A stretch of 64,000 nucleotides of DNA from Ruminococcaceae bacterium BL-6 (lineage in GTDB: Bacteria; Bacillota; Clostridia; Oscillospirales; Acutalibacteraceae): NCBI GenBank assembly GCA_902810075.1, contig LR778135.1, forward strand, positions 186,001 through 250,000. The letters run 5' to 3'. A program made the position numbers and the translations under genes. The notes under the pieces are model-generated. The model did no database searches and was not told the origin of the DNA. It worked only from the letters and a program-made list of their open reading frames with translations. Below, piece by piece: positions 18,784 through 28,267 of the stretch. How positions within the stretch are numbered: the stretch's first letter is position 1; each line of letters opens with the position of its first letter.

Positions 18784-19653
18784 CTATTTGGCAATCTCGA
18801 ATTCCAGCAGGCCCATGTAACCGGGGGCGATGGCGTATTTGTCGAAGCAGATCACCGGGTTCCCTTTGGTGTTGATGTAGAAATGCTGGTCGCTGGAAAT
18901 CCCATGGAATCCCTCGTCACCTTCGAAAAACATGTTTTTGGGGTCCTTCTTGAGCTCCGCGATCTGCTTTGTGATCGAAGCATCCGCGATCTTCCTGTAA
19001 TCTTTGCCCAGCAGCTCGGACAGGGTGATCTCTTTTCCGGTTTTCAGGTCGATGTTGTAAAAAACCTGCTCGGTGTTCGAACTGGCCCGGACCTCCGTCT
19101 TGTTGATGACAAACGACAGGGTGGATTCGTTCGAGCATTTTACCTCGTAATTCACGTCGACCGTCACGGGGATGAAATCCTCCGCCTTGCCGCCCGTTTC
19201 CAGATAGGCTTTTCTTTCGCTCTCGCTGCGCTTTTTGGATTCTTTTAGGATCGTGTCGATCTTCGACTGGATTTCATGGTTCACGCGGGCTTCCAGCTCC
19301 GCATGGCCGGTGTTGCTGACCGACGGCGCCTCGATCCGGATCTGCCGGGCGTCGCTTTGCTCGGAATACCTCCAGAGGGTGAAGACGCGGGCGACATTGC
19401 CCAGCACCGGAACCTGGTAGACGGTTTTGGCAAAAGCCGGGCTGGCGTTGACGGAGATGATGAAGAGGGCCAGAACCGCGGCGGCGCTGACGGCGGTTTT
19501 CCGCCAGGCCATTCCGTGCCCCGGCCGCGCGGAGGATAGGGCGGCGCCGACGCGCCCGCTGAGCTCGGGGGGAACCGGAATGGCCTGATAAAGCTTCTTT
19601 GCGCCGCCGAACGCGTCCTGATACTCCGAACCGTCGAATTTGTTGTTTTGCAT
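18784..19653 (-). CDS. RsiV-like anti-sigma factor (DUF3298)
   Basis: 289 residues: a short cytoplasmic N-terminus (sigma-binding side), one membrane helix (about 48-66) ending in the signal-peptidase-like site NASPAFA-K, then an extracellular domain of the RsiV/DUF3298 kind (VDVNYEVKCSNESTLSFVI and FYNIDLKTGKEITLSELLG). In Bacillus and Clostridioides RsiV binds lysozyme and is then cleaved at that site, releasing SigV. Start at ATG 19653, six bases after GGAG. It follows the sigma gene by 28 bp, so the two form one operon. Specificity for lysozyme is by analogy only. Confidence 0.85.
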   Translation of the reverse strand: MQNNKFDGSEYQDAFGGAKKLYQAIPVPPELSGRVGAALSSARPGHGMAWRKTAVSAAAVLALFIISVNASPAFAKTVYQVPVLGNVARVFTLWRYSEQSDARQIRIEAPSVSNTGHAELEARVNHEIQSKIDTILKESKKRSESERKAYLETGGKAEDFIPVTVDVNYEVKCSNESTLSFVINKTEVRASSNTEQVFYNIDLKTGKEITLSELLGKDYRKIADASITKQIAELKKDPKNMFFEGDEGFHGISSDQHFYINTKGNPVICFDKYAIAPGYMGLLEFEIAK

Positions 19654-19681
19654 GGTGATCTCCTTTCCCAAAGGTCGTTTT

Positions 19682-20164
19682 TTATTTCAGATAGGCTTTC
19701 AGCAGTCCCAGGCCCCGGTAAAGGCGGGATTTCGCCGTGCTCAGATTGCTGTGCGTCACCTTTGCGATCTGCTCCAGCTTCAGGTCTTCAAAGAACCGCA
19801 GGATGATCACGGTCCTCAGTTTCGGCTCCAGAGCGCCGATGGCACGGTACAGGTCCAGCGCCGCTTCGGGGTCGCCGTCCATCATGGGGACGTCCTGCAG
19901 GACGTCGCCGGAAAGAAGCGGTTTGTTTCTGCGCAGATAAGAGAGCGATTCGTTGACCAGGATTCGGTAAAACCATGGCTTCAGGGAATCCGGATGGTTC
20001 AGCGTGCCGGATTTCCGGATGGCCTTCTCGATGGAATCCTGCACCACATCCAGCGCGGCGTCGCGGCTTTTGGTGTAGCTGTACGCCAGCCGGTAAAAAT
20101 CCTGCTGATGGGTCTGCAGATAATCTTTCAGAAGCTCTGCTGTGGAAGCGCTGTTTTGATTCAT
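19682..20164 (-). CDS. ECF-type RNA polymerase sigma factor (SigV-like)
   Basis: 160 residues with sigma region 2 (FYRLAYSYTKSRDAALDVVQDS ... in LAYSYTKSRDAALDVVQD form, and KPWFYRILVNESLSYLRRNK) and region 4 (RTVIILRFFEDLKLEQIAKVTHSNLSTAKSRLYRGL split over about 115-150). With the RsiV-like gene downstream it forms a classical membrane-stress switch. A self-regulated promoter is expected in the 20165-20300 gap, but I could not fix one with confidence. Confidence 0.92.
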   Translation of the reverse strand: MNQNSASTAELLKDYLQTHQQDFYRLAYSYTKSRDAALDVVQDSIEKAIRKSGTLNHPDSLKPWFYRILVNESLSYLRRNKPLLSGDVLQDVPMMDGDPEAALDLYRAIGALEPKLRTVIILRFFEDLKLEQIAKVTHSNLSTAKSRLYRGLGLLKAYLK

Positions 20165-20409
20165 GACATTTTCTCACCTTTCAGTGGCTCTATCGAAACC
20201 GCAGTTCCGCCGCGGAAAGCGAAACCGCCCGCCGCCCTGCGGAAATTTTCTCGTCTGTTGATAAGACGCTCCGGCGGCGGAAAAAGTTGACGGATTTTTT
20301 TATTTTAATCATTTCTGAAATTCGTCTGCCGGAGAGATGTTCAGAAGCCCGGTTAAGGAGCGGGAGCCGTGTGGCTCAGAAAGCCGTTCTATCCTTCTGC
20401 CCGGAACAA

Positions 20410-20446
20410 GAAAAAGGCGCTTTCCCGCCGGGGAAAGCGCCTTTTT
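20410..20446. terminator. Terminator of the GGGtGRT operon
   Basis: AGGCGCTTTCCC and GGGAAAGCGCCT form a 12-bp stem flanked by A and T runs on both sides. On the minus strand it ends the genes at 20467-22194. The rest of 20165-20466 shows no gene. Confidence 0.88.
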
Positions 20447-20466
20447 ATCCGATTTTTTTGGGCAGT

Positions 20467-21474
20467 TTATTTCAGCGATTCGTACACCGCGACGGCGCAC
20501 GCCACGGTGGCGCCCACCATCGGGTTGTTGCCCATGCCGATCAGGCCCATCATCTCCACATGGGCCGGAACGGAGGACGAGCCGGCGAACTGCGCGTCGC
20601 CGTGCATGCGGCCCATCGAGTCGGTCAGGCCGTAAGAGGCCGGGCCGGCGCCCATGTTGTCCGGGTGCAGGGTGCGGCCCGTGCCGCCGCCGGAAGCCAC
20701 CGAGAAATATTTCACGCCGTTTTCGTTGGCCCACTTTTTATAGGTGCCCGCCACCAGGTGCTGGAACCGGACCGGGTTGGTGGAGTTGCCGGTGATGGAG
20801 ACATCCACGCCCTCGTGCTTCATGATCGCGACGCCCTCCTGGACGTCGTTCGCGCCGTAGCATTTTACCTGGGCGCGCTCGCCGTCGGAAAAGGCGCGCT
20901 CCTCCACGATGTTCAGCGTTTCGCTGAAGAAGTCGTAATCTGTTTTCACATAAGTAAATCCGTTGACTCTGGAGATGATATAGGCCGCATCTTTCCCCAG
21001 GCCGTTCAGGATGATGCGCAGCGGCTTTTTGCGCGCTCGGTTCGCGGTGCGGGCGATGCCGATCGCGCCCTCCGCGGCGGCGAAGGATTCGTGCCCCGCC
21101 AGGAACGCGAAGCATTTCGTTTCATCTCTCAGAAGCATGGCGCCCAGGTTCCCGTGGCCCAGGCCCACCTTGCGGTGCTCCGCGACGGAGCCGGGGATGC
21201 AGAACGCCTCCAGGCCGATGCCGATCGCCTCGGCGGCTTCGGATGCGTTTTTCACGTTCTTTTTCAGCGCCACGGCGCAGCCGAGCGTATAGGCCCAGCT
21301 TGCGTTTTCAAACGCGATGGGCTGCACGCCCTTGACGATTTTGTCCGGGTCGAAGCCCTTCTTCAGACAGATGCCGCGCGCTTCTTCCAGGCTGGCAATG
21401 CCGTACTCGGCAAGGCACTTCTCTATTTTGGCAATTCTTCTTTCCTTGCCCTCAAATATGACGTCGTTGGCCAT
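20467..21474 (-). CDS. GGGtGRT protein
   Basis: 335 residues of the family named for its GGGTGRT motif, present here as SVASGGGTGRTLHPDNMGAG near residue 240. It is rich in Gly motifs (GLGHGNLGAM, VSITGNSTNPVRFQHLVAG). Its function is not established. In Clostridia it is regularly encoded next to a NifU/IscU-like scaffold, as here (27 bp downstream of it). No membrane segments or signal peptide. A role in Fe-S or metal handling is inferred from the neighbour only. Confidence 0.88.
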   Translation of the reverse strand: MANDVIFEGKERRIAKIEKCLAEYGIASLEEARGICLKKGFDPDKIVKGVQPIAFENASWAYTLGCAVALKKNVKNASEAAEAIGIGLEAFCIPGSVAEHRKVGLGHGNLGAMLLRDETKCFAFLAGHESFAAAEGAIGIARTANRARKKPLRIILNGLGKDAAYIISRVNGFTYVKTDYDFFSETLNIVEERAFSDGERAQVKCYGANDVQEGVAIMKHEGVDVSITGNSTNPVRFQHLVAGTYKKWANENGVKYFSVASGGGTGRTLHPDNMGAGPASYGLTDSMGRMHGDAQFAGSSSVPAHVEMMGLIGMGNNPMVGATVACAVAVYESLK

Positions 21475-21501
21475 TTCGCTTGTCCTCCTTTTCGGTTTCC
21501 C

Positions 21502-22194
21502 TTACTCTTCCCGCGGGTCGATGTATTTGGCGGCGCCGTCGTAGCGGCCGTATTGCCCGACGTTCTTTTTGTACGCCTCTTCGGGGTTCACGCCGTGGCG
21601 GATATCCTCCATCATTTTTCCGAGCTTGACGAATTTGTATCCGACGACTTCGTCGTTTTCATCCAGGGCAAGCGACAGGATGTAGCCCTCCGCCATCTCC
21701 ATGTAGCGCACGCCCTTCGCTCCGGTGCTGTACATGGTCCCCACTTGGGAGCGAAGGCCCTTGCCCAGATCCTCCAGCCCGGCGCCGATGGGCAGGCCGC
21801 CCTCGGAAAAGGCCGTCTGGCTGCGGCCGTAGGCGAGCTGCTTGAAGAGTTCGCGCATCGCGACGTTGATGGCGTCGCAGACAAGGTCGGTATTCAGGCA
21901 TTCCAGCAGCGTCTTGCCCGGCAGAATCTCCGCCGCCATCGCCGCGGAATGAGTCATGCCCGAGCATCCGATGGTTTCGATCAGGGCTTCCTGAACGACG
22001 CCGTCCTTCACGTTGAGCGTGAGCTTGCACGCACCCTGCTGGGGCGCGCACCAGCCGACTCCGTGGGAAAGGCCGGAAATATCCCTGATCTCATAGGCCT
22101 TCACCCATTTTCCCTCTTCGGGAATCGGCGCGGGGCCGTGATGCGGCCCTTTGGCGACGGTACACATTCTTTCCACTTCTGCGGAATAATTCAT
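21502..22194 (-). CDS. Iron-sulfur cluster assembly scaffold-like protein
   Basis: 230 residues with an IscU/NifU-type fold signature: a first Cys in GVGWCAPQQGACKL, a second in IETIGCSGMTHSAAMAAEIL and a third in NTDLVCDAINVAMRELF, the spacing of scaffold ligands. It probably assembles or carries a cluster for the GGGtGRT partner. First gene of a two-gene operon. ATG follows AAAGGAGCACCAAT. Confidence 0.82.
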   Translation of the reverse strand: MNYSAEVERMCTVAKGPHHGPAPIPEEGKWVKAYEIRDISGLSHGVGWCAPQQGACKLTLNVKDGVVQEALIETIGCSGMTHSAAMAAEILPGKTLLECLNTDLVCDAINVAMRELFKQLAYGRSQTAFSEGGLPIGAGLEDLGKGLRSQVGTMYSTGAKGVRYMEMAEGYILSLALDENDEVVGYKFVKLGKMMEDIRHGVNPEEAYKKNVGQYGRYDGAAKYIDPREE

Positions 22195-22282
22195 ATTGGT
22201 GCTCCTTTCGGTTTTTATGCCCGGGGAGCCCGCCGGCCGGGCGGCCCCTGACTTTTTTTACCATGTTAAGCGTTATGGAATT

Positions 22283-22311
22283 ATTATAGAGCATTTTTCG
22301 CCCCCGCACAA
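22283..22311 (-). promoter_or_regulatory. Promoter of the scaffold-GGGtGRT operon
   Basis: Minus strand TTGTGC (22311-22306), 17 bp, TATAAT (22288-22283), about 90 bp before the scaffold start. Confidence 0.7.
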
Positions 22312-22443
22312 TAGGACGGACATTGTTTATGAAAAATTTAACGAAAACCATATCTTTACGGGGACGGGCCGGCCTGAAAAGGATCTCCGGAGGACTTTTA
22401 AGGAGAATTTTACCGGATTTTAATCTGCCGGGGCGGTCTGCGC

Positions 22444-22472
22444 TTGTTCCGGCGGGACGGCTATGCCATAAT
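22444..22472 (+). promoter_or_regulatory. Promoter of the small membrane protein gene
   Basis: TTGTTC, 17 bp, CATAAT with an extended TGC. It lies about 80 bp before the start at 22555 and is divergent from the scaffold promoter. The gap 22195-22443 holds no gene. Confidence 0.55.
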
Positions 22473-22554
22473 AACGAGGATGGAAATCTATCCTGCGGGC
22501 AAGGGAATGCTTCGGCTGCTTTGTGCCGCAGACAACTTGAGGAGGCAGAATTCA

Positions 22555-22866
22555 ATGGAAACCAAAGAGCAGAACCAGGCTCAGTATCAGAATCCGCAGG
22601 TTCCGGCCCAGCCTTACCCGAATCAGCTTGAGGACACGGCCCCGCTTTCCGTCGGCAGCTATCTGATCATGATGATCGTCACCGCGATCCCGCTCGTCGG
22701 GCTGATCATGCTGTTTGTCTGGGGCTTCGGCAACCGGAACGTCAACCGCAGGAACTACGCCCGGGCGGCGCTGATCGTCGCGGCGATCAGCATCGTGCTC
22801 TCCATTATTTTCGGCGCCAGCCTGGTCGCATGGTTCGCTTCCACTTTGGGCGGCACCGGGTATTGA
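22555..22866 (+). CDS. Small membrane protein, function unknown
   Basis: 103 residues: a Gln/Pro-rich cytoplasmic N-terminus (about 1-30), a first hydrophobic helix (SVGSYLIMMIVTAIPLVGLI), a loop FVWGFGNRNVNRRNYARA and a second helix. This pattern recurs in conserved hypothetical proteins of Clostridia, but I know no function. ATG at 22555 is nine bases after GAGGAGG; longer in-frame forms upstream have no ribosome site. Confidence 0.8.
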   Translation: METKEQNQAQYQNPQVPAQPYPNQLEDTAPLSVGSYLIMMIVTAIPLVGLIMLFVWGFGNRNVNRRNYARAALIVAAISIVLSIIFGASLVAWFASTLGGTGY

Positions 22867-22949
22867 GCGTACGATACGGGGCATAGGCCCTGCGGCAGGG
22901 CGGCGGGAAATGTTCATGAAATCTTCTTTCTTTTTAATTTTTCTTATGC

Positions 22950-22955
22950 TATAAT
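22950..22955 (+). promoter_or_regulatory. -10 element ahead of secA
   Basis: TATAAT preceded by TATGC (extended -10), 59 bp before the secA start. The -35 region is only T-rich. Confidence 0.5.
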
Positions 22956-23013
22956 TAATTTTGTCTGAGATGATGAAAAATTTAAAAGTATAGATTCTCT
23001 GAGGTGACATTTC

Positions 23014-25770
23014 ATGGCGAAAAACATCCTTGCCGCTTTTTTCGGCAACTACAGCAAGCGCGAGCTGAAACGGATCCAGCCGATCCGCGACGCCGTGCTG
23101 GCTTTGGAGGACAAATACAAGTCCATGTCCGATACGGAGCTCAAGGCGCAGACTCCCGCTTTAAAGGAACGCCTTTCCGCGGGGGAAACGCTTGACGATA
23201 TTCTGCCGGACGCTTTCGCCGTCTGCCGGGAGGCTTCCGCCCGCGTTCTGGACATGCGCCATTTCCCCGTTCAGGTTGTCGGCGGCATCGTGCTGCACCA
23301 GGGGCGCATCAGCGAGATGAAGACCGGCGAAGGGAAAACGCTGGTTGCGACGCTCCCCGCGTATTTGAACGCGCTTTCAGGCAAGGGCGTCCACATCGTG
23401 ACGGTCAACGATTACCTGGCGCGCCGCGACTCGGAATGGATGGGCAAGGTCTACCGCTTCCTGGGGCTTACGGTCGGCCTGATCGTGCACGACCTGGACA
23501 ACGACGCGCGCAAAGAAGCATATAACGCTGACATCACCTACGGCACGAACAACGAGTTCGGATTCGATTATCTGCGCGACAACATGGTGATCTACAAAGA
23601 AAACAAGGTTCAGCGCGGCCACAACTTCGCAATCGTCGACGAGGTGGACTCGATCCTGATCGACGAGGCGCGCACCCCGCTGATCATTTCGGGCCCGGGC
23701 GACAAATCCACCGATCTTTACAATGTGGCGGACCGTTTCGCCAAATCCCTCAAAATGATCCGCGTCGCGGAAGTGGACGAAAAAGCCGACAACGACGAGA
23801 TTTACAAGGATTACGACTATGTCGTGAACGAGAAGCTGAAAACCGCCACGCTGACCCCTTCCGGCGTCAGGAAGGCGGAGCAGTTCTTTAAAATAGACAA
23901 CCTGACCGATGTGGACAACATCACGATCCAGCACCACATCAATCAGGCGATCAAGGCCAACGGCGTGATGCGCAGGGATATCGACTATGTCGTCAAGGAC
24001 GGCGAGGTCATCATCGTCGACGAATTTACCGGCCGCCTGATGTACGGCCGCCGCTACAACGAGGGGCTTCATCAGGCGATCGAGGCGAAAGAGGGCGTGG
24101 AGGTCGCGCGCGAGAGCAAGACCCTTGCGACGATCACGTTCCAGAACTACTTCCGCCTTTACGACAAGCTTTCCGGCATGACCGGCACGGCCATGACCGA
24201 AGAGGAGGAGTTCCGCGAAATCTACAAGCTGGATGTCGTCGAGATTCCCACGAACCGCCCGATGATCCGCAAGGATCTGCCGGATGTCGTGTACAAGACC
24301 GAAAAGGCGAAGTTCAACGCGGTCATCGACGATATCGAGGAGCACCACAAAAACGGGCAGCCCGTTCTGGTCGGCACGATTTCCATCGAAAAATCCGAAG
24401 AGCTCAGCGCGATGCTGAAGCGCCGCGGCGTGAAGCACGAGGTGCTGAACGCGAAGTACCATGAAAAGGAAGCCGAGATCATCGCTCAGGCCGGGCATAA
24501 GGGCGCGGTGACGATCGCGACGAACATGGCCGGCCGCGGCACCGATATCATGCTCGGCGGGAACGCCGAGTATATGGCGAAATCCGAAATGCGGCGCAGG
24601 AAGTGCAGCGACGAGATCATCAGCGAATCCACCGCTTATTCCGAAACGCAGGATGAGGAGATCCTGAACGCCCGCCGCCTGTTCAAAGAGCTGAACGAGA
24701 AATACAAGGAGCAGATCAAGGCCGAGGCGGAGGAGGTCAAGGCCGCCGGCGGGCTTTATATCATCGGCACGGAGCGCCACGAATCCAGAAGAATCGACAA
24801 TCAGCTGCGCGGGCGCTCCGGGCGCCAGGGCGACCCGGGCCTGAGCCGTTTTTACATCTCGCTCGAGGACGACCTGATGCGCCTGTTCGGCGGCGACCGG
24901 ATCCAGAACATGATGAACACGCTGAAGGTGGACGAGGACATGCCGATCGAGGCCGGCATGCTGACCAGAACCATCGAGAGCGCGCAGCGCAAGGTGGAGG
25001 GCCGCAACTTCGCCATCCGCAAGAACGTGCTCCAATACGACGACGTGCTGAACCGCCAGCGCGAGATCATCTATAAGCAGCGCGACCAGGTGCTGGACGG
25101 CGAGGACATCCACGCCCAGATCGTCTCGATGATCGAGCAGGCGGTCGAGGCGAACGTGAAGCGCTATCTGCCCGAGGACCAGCTTCACGACGACTGGGAT
25201 CTGAACGGCCTGCGCGACCATTACATGGGCTGGCTGATCGGGGAGAACGACCTGAAATACACGCCCGACGAAATGGAGCGGCTGGAGCCGGAGTTTGTCA
25301 AGGACGAGCTGATGAAAAAGGCGAACGAGCTTTACGAGAAGCGGGAACGCGAGTTCGGGAGCGAAATCTGCCGCGAGCTGGAGCGCGTGATCCTTCTGAA
25401 AAACGTGGATGTCGAGTGGATGGACCACATCGACGCGATGGAGGAGTTGCAGAAGGGAATCCGGCTGCGCGCCTACGGCCAGCACGACCCCGTCGTCGAG
25501 TACCGGATGGAAGGCTTCGAGATGTTCGACGCCATGATCGCGACGATCCGCGAAAACACGGCGCGCATGATGCTGACGGTGCGCCTGCAGAGGAAGGAAG
25601 AGCCGCCGAAGCGCGAGGAAGTGGCGAAGCCCACCTCGACCAACGCCGGGGGCGGCGACGGCGAAACCAAAAACCGGACGGTGCACAAGGGCAAGAAAAT
25701 CGGCAGAAACGATCCGTGCCCGTGCGGGAGCGGGAAGAAATACAAGAAATGCTGCGGGCGCAACCTGTAA
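23014..25770 (+). CDS. secA: Preprotein translocase ATPase SecA
   Basis: 918 residues, full length: Walker [29 protein letters not shown] of the first ATPase fold, the preprotein cross-linking domain, the second fold ([24 protein letters not shown]) and the C-terminal zinc/SecB-type motif [14 protein letters not shown]. It drives secretory proteins through SecYEG. ATG follows GAGGTGAC. It stands alone between its own promoter and a strong terminator. Confidence 0.98.
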   Translation: MAKNILAAFFGNYSKRELKRIQPIRDAVLALEDKYKSMSDTELKAQTPALKERLSAGETLDDILPDAFAVCREASARVLDMRHFPVQVVGGIVLHQGRISEMKTGEGKTLVATLPAYLNALSGKGVHIVTVNDYLARRDSEWMGKVYRFLGLTVGLIVHDLDNDARKEAYNADITYGTNNEFGFDYLRDNMVIYKENKVQRGHNFAIVDEVDSILIDEARTPLIISGPGDKSTDLYNVADRFAKSLKMIRVAEVDEKADNDEIYKDYDYVVNEKLKTATLTPSGVRKAEQFFKIDNLTDVDNITIQHHINQAIKANGVMRRDIDYVVKDGEVIIVDEFTGRLMYGRRYNEGLHQAIEAKEGVEVARESKTLATITFQNYFRLYDKLSGMTGTAMTEEEEFREIYKLDVVEIPTNRPMIRKDLPDVVYKTEKAKFNAVIDDIEEHHKNGQPVLVGTISIEKSEELSAMLKRRGVKHEVLNAKYHEKEAEIIAQAGHKGAVTIATNMAGRGTDIMLGGNAEYMAKSEMRRRKCSDEIISESTAYSETQDEEILNARRLFKELNEKYKEQIKAEAEEVKAAGGLYIIGTERHESRRIDNQLRGRSGRQGDPGLSRFYISLEDDLMRLFGGDRIQNMMNTLKVDEDMPIEAGMLTRTIESAQRKVEGRNFAIRKNVLQYDDVLNRQREIIYKQRDQVLDGEDIHAQIVSMIEQAVEANVKRYLPEDQLHDDWDLNGLRDHYMGWLIGENDLKYTPDEMERLEPEFVKDELMKKANELYEKREREFGSEICRELERVILLKNVDVEWMDHIDAMEELQKGIRLRAYGQHDPVVEYRMEGFEMFDAMIATIRENTARMMLTVRLQRKEEPPKREEVAKPTSTNAGGGDGETKNRTVHKGKKIGRNDPCPCGSGKKYKKCCGRNL

Positions 25771-25782
25771 CATTCAAAAGGA

Positions 25783-25818
25783 AAAGGGCGGCTCCGGAAT
25801 TTCCGAAGCCGCCCTTTT
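25783..25818. terminator. Bidirectional terminator between secA and ilvD
   Basis: An AAAGGGCGGCT.CGGA stem pairs with TCCG.AGCCGCCCTTT around a short AT loop. It is symmetrical and serves convergent secA and ilvD. Confidence 0.88.
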
Positions 25819-25828
25819 GGCAACTGTT

Positions 25829-27484
25829 TTATTTTTCAAATACCGCGCCGCGCGCGCCGGAGGTCACCTGCTGCGCATAGCGCTTGAGGTAGCCCGAAAG
25901 CTCTTTATGCGGCGCCTTCCAGGCCCCGCGGCGGGTTTCCAGCTCTGCTTTGTCCACGTGAAGGTTCAGCGTGCGGTTCGTGATGTCCACGTCGATCAGG
26001 TCGCCGTCGCGGACCAGGGCGATGGGGCCGCCGACGGCCGCTTCCGGGGAAACGTGCCCTACGGCCGCGCCGCGCGTCGCGCCGGAAAAGCGCCCGTCCG
26101 TGATGAGCGCGACGCTGGAGCCCAGCCCCATGCCCGTAAGCGCGGAGGTCGGGGTCAGCATTTCGCGCATGCCCGGCCCGCCCTTCGGCCCTTCGTAGCG
26201 GATCACGACCACGTCGCCCTCGCGGATTTTCCCGGAAAGGATCGCGTCGGAGGCTTCCTCTTCGCTGTCGAAGCAGCGGGCCGGGCCGCTGTGCTGCATC
26301 ATTTCGGGGGCCACGGCGCCCTGCTTTACCACGGCGCCCTCGGGCGCGATGTTCCCTTTCAGCACGGCGATGCCGCCGTCTTTGCGGAACGGATGCCCCA
26401 GCCGGCGGATGATTTCCCCGTCGGCATCCGGAGCCTGGCGCAGGCGGTCGCCGACCGTGCCGGACACGGTCAGGCAGTCCTCGTGGATCATGCCGCCGCG
26501 GGAAAGCTCCTTCAGAACCGCCGGGATCCCGCCGACCTCGTTCAGGTCGGTGATGAACACCTGGCTTGCGGGGTTCAGCTTGCAGATTTGCGGGGTCTCG
26601 CGGCTGATGCGGTCGATGTCGGCGATGTCGAGGCCGACGCCCATTTCATACGCGACCGCGGTCAGGTGAAGGACCGTGTTGGTGGAGCAGCCGAGCGCCA
26701 TCTCGCTGCGCAGCGCATTTTCAAAGGCCTTTGCAGTCAGGATGTCGCCGGGGCGGATGTTCTGACGGTACAGCTCCATGATCCGTTCGCCCGCCTCTTT
26801 GGCAAGGCGGATCCGCGCGGACATGACGGCCGGTATGCTGCCGTTGCCCGGCAGGGCCAGGCCGATCGCCTCGGACAGGCAGTTCATGGAATTGGCCGTG
26901 TACATGCCGGAGCAGGAGCCGCAGGTGGGACAGGCGCAGTTTTCCAGCTCGGTCAGCTCAGCCGCGTCGATTTTTCCGGCCGCGTAGCTGCCGACGGCCT
27001 CGAACATTTCCGAAAGGCCGAAGCGCACGCCGTTGTGAAGCCCCGGCAGCATGGGGCCGCCGCTGACGAAGATGCTGGGCAGGTTCATGCGGCAGGCCGC
27101 CAGCAGCATGCCGGGGACGATCTTGTCGCAGTTGGGGATAAACACGGCGGCGTCCATCGGGTGCGCCGTCAGCATCACCTCGACGGAGTCGGCGATCAGC
27201 TCGCGCGAGCACAGCGAATATTTCATGCCCTTGTGGTTCATGGAAAGGCCGTCGCACACGCCGATCGTGTTGAATTCAAACGGCACGCCGCCCGCGCTGC
27301 GGATTCCGGCCTTGACCGCCTCGCCGATTTCCTTCAGGTGGCGGTGGCCCGGTATGTAGTCGCTGGCGGAGTTGACCACCGCGATGAACGGGCGTTTCAT
27401 TTCACTGTCGGTCAGGCCGAGCGCGCGCAGAAGGGAGCGGTGCGGGGCGCGGGTGGAACCTTCTTTCATCAGATCGCTTCTCAT
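25829..27484 (-). CDS. ilvD: Dihydroxy-acid dehydratase IlvD
   Basis: 551 residues. It dehydrates 2,3-dihydroxy-isovalerate and -methylvalerate to the 2-oxo acids of valine and isoleucine synthesis, using an Fe-S cluster. Visible are [30 protein letters not shown] (cluster Cys and metal sites) and the C-terminal [11 protein letters not shown]. It starts with ATG after AGGAGGAAAGACA. It is the last gene of lysS - unknown - ilvD with small gaps, without other ilv genes nearby. Confidence 0.96.
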   Translation of the reverse strand: MRSDLMKEGSTRAPHRSLLRALGLTDSEMKRPFIAVVNSASDYIPGHRHLKEIGEAVKAGIRSAGGVPFEFNTIGVCDGLSMNHKGMKYSLCSRELIADSVEVMLTAHPMDAAVFIPNCDKIVPGMLLAACRMNLPSIFVSGGPMLPGLHNGVRFGLSEMFEAVGSYAAGKIDAAELTELENCACPTCGSCSGMYTANSMNCLSEAIGLALPGNGSIPAVMSARIRLAKEAGERIMELYRQNIRPGDILTAKAFENALRSEMALGCSTNTVLHLTAVAYEMGVGLDIADIDRISRETPQICKLNPASQVFITDLNEVGGIPAVLKELSRGGMIHEDCLTVSGTVGDRLRQAPDADGEIIRRLGHPFRKDGGIAVLKGNIAPEGAVVKQGAVAPEMMQHSGPARCFDSEEEASDAILSGKIREGDVVVIRYEGPKGGPGMREMLTPTSALTGMGLGSSVALITDGRFSGATRGAAVGHVSPEAAVGGPIALVRDGDLIDVDITNRTLNLHVDKAELETRRGAWKAPHKELSGYLKRYAQQVTSGARGAVFEK

Positions 27485-27508
27485 TGTCTTTCCTCCTAAA
27501 AATTCACC

Positions 27509-28261
27509 TTACCGGCCGTAGATCAGCTTTTCGAAAAGCCTGCGGCTTGCGGTGTAATATTCCCGAATTCCCTCTTTTTCGGCCAGCGGGGTGCCTTCTA
27601 TGGCGCGCATGCTGATGCTCAGGCCCTTCAGGCTTTGAACGGCGCGGGCCTCTTCCGCGGCGTTCGCTTCCTCGCCGAGCTTCGGCTGAAAATCCGCGAG
27701 CAGCTTACACTTTTCCCACGGAACGCGCATGTTGCCGTCGTCCTTTGCGTTTTTTGCGGGCAGGGAGCCATCCACATAGGTGAACGCTTCGCCCTGTTTC
27801 CTGATTTCCTGAAAATTGGCGTCATCCGTCAGGTAAATCATGCTGTGGCCGTTCTGCAGATCTACGGAAAAGCGGGCCACGCTCGCGATCTGGACGTTCG
27901 GGTCCTGAACCTGAACGCCCTTCTGCGTCACGATCACATAGGAATTGACCTGAACCAGCACCCGCCCGTCTTTGTTGAGGTCTGTGCCGTATTTTTCGAG
28001 TTCGTTTTCCAGGGCCGTGAGGAACCTGTCGGAATAACCGGACTGCGTCAGCAGGGCCACCTCGTAATCGGGCTCCCTTTTCAGAACCATCTCGCGGATG
28101 AATTCCCCCGCCAGCAGGGCGACGATCAGAATAATCGCCACGTGCGCCTTGTGATAGTACCAGAAGTTTTCCCATTTGCTTTTTTTGCTCGGGGGAGGCT
28201 GCCGGTTTTCCCGGTGAATGGTTTCCTCACCGGCATTCCACAGGTATCTGTCGCGTGCCAA
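27509..28261 (-). CDS. Membrane-anchored protein of unknown function
   Basis: 250 residues: a basic cytoplasmic N-terminus (QPPPSKKSKWENFWYYHKAH), one membrane helix (AIILIVALLAGEFI, about 41-54) and an extracytoplasmic domain of about 190 residues with mixed alpha/beta character and no recognised motif. The start is TTG at 28261, nine bases after GGAG and 6 bp from the lysS stop, so it is co-transcribed with lysS. I do not recognise the family. Confidence 0.75.
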   Translation of the reverse strand: MARDRYLWNAGEETIHRENRQPPPSKKSKWENFWYYHKAHVAIILIVALLAGEFIREMVLKREPDYEVALLTQSGYSDRFLTALENELEKYGTDLNKDGRVLVQVNSYVIVTQKGVQVQDPNVQIASVARFSVDLQNGHSMIYLTDDANFQEIRKQGEAFTYVDGSLPAKNAKDDGNMRVPWEKCKLLADFQPKLGEEANAAEEARAVQSLKGLSISMRAIEGTPLAEKEGIREYYTASRRLFEKLIYGR

Positions 28262-28267
28262 AGCGTA

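Noticed and set aside
23377..25773. 798-codon minus-strand frame opposite secA
   Set aside because: Antisense shadow; Arg/Leu/Val-rich composition with no domain.
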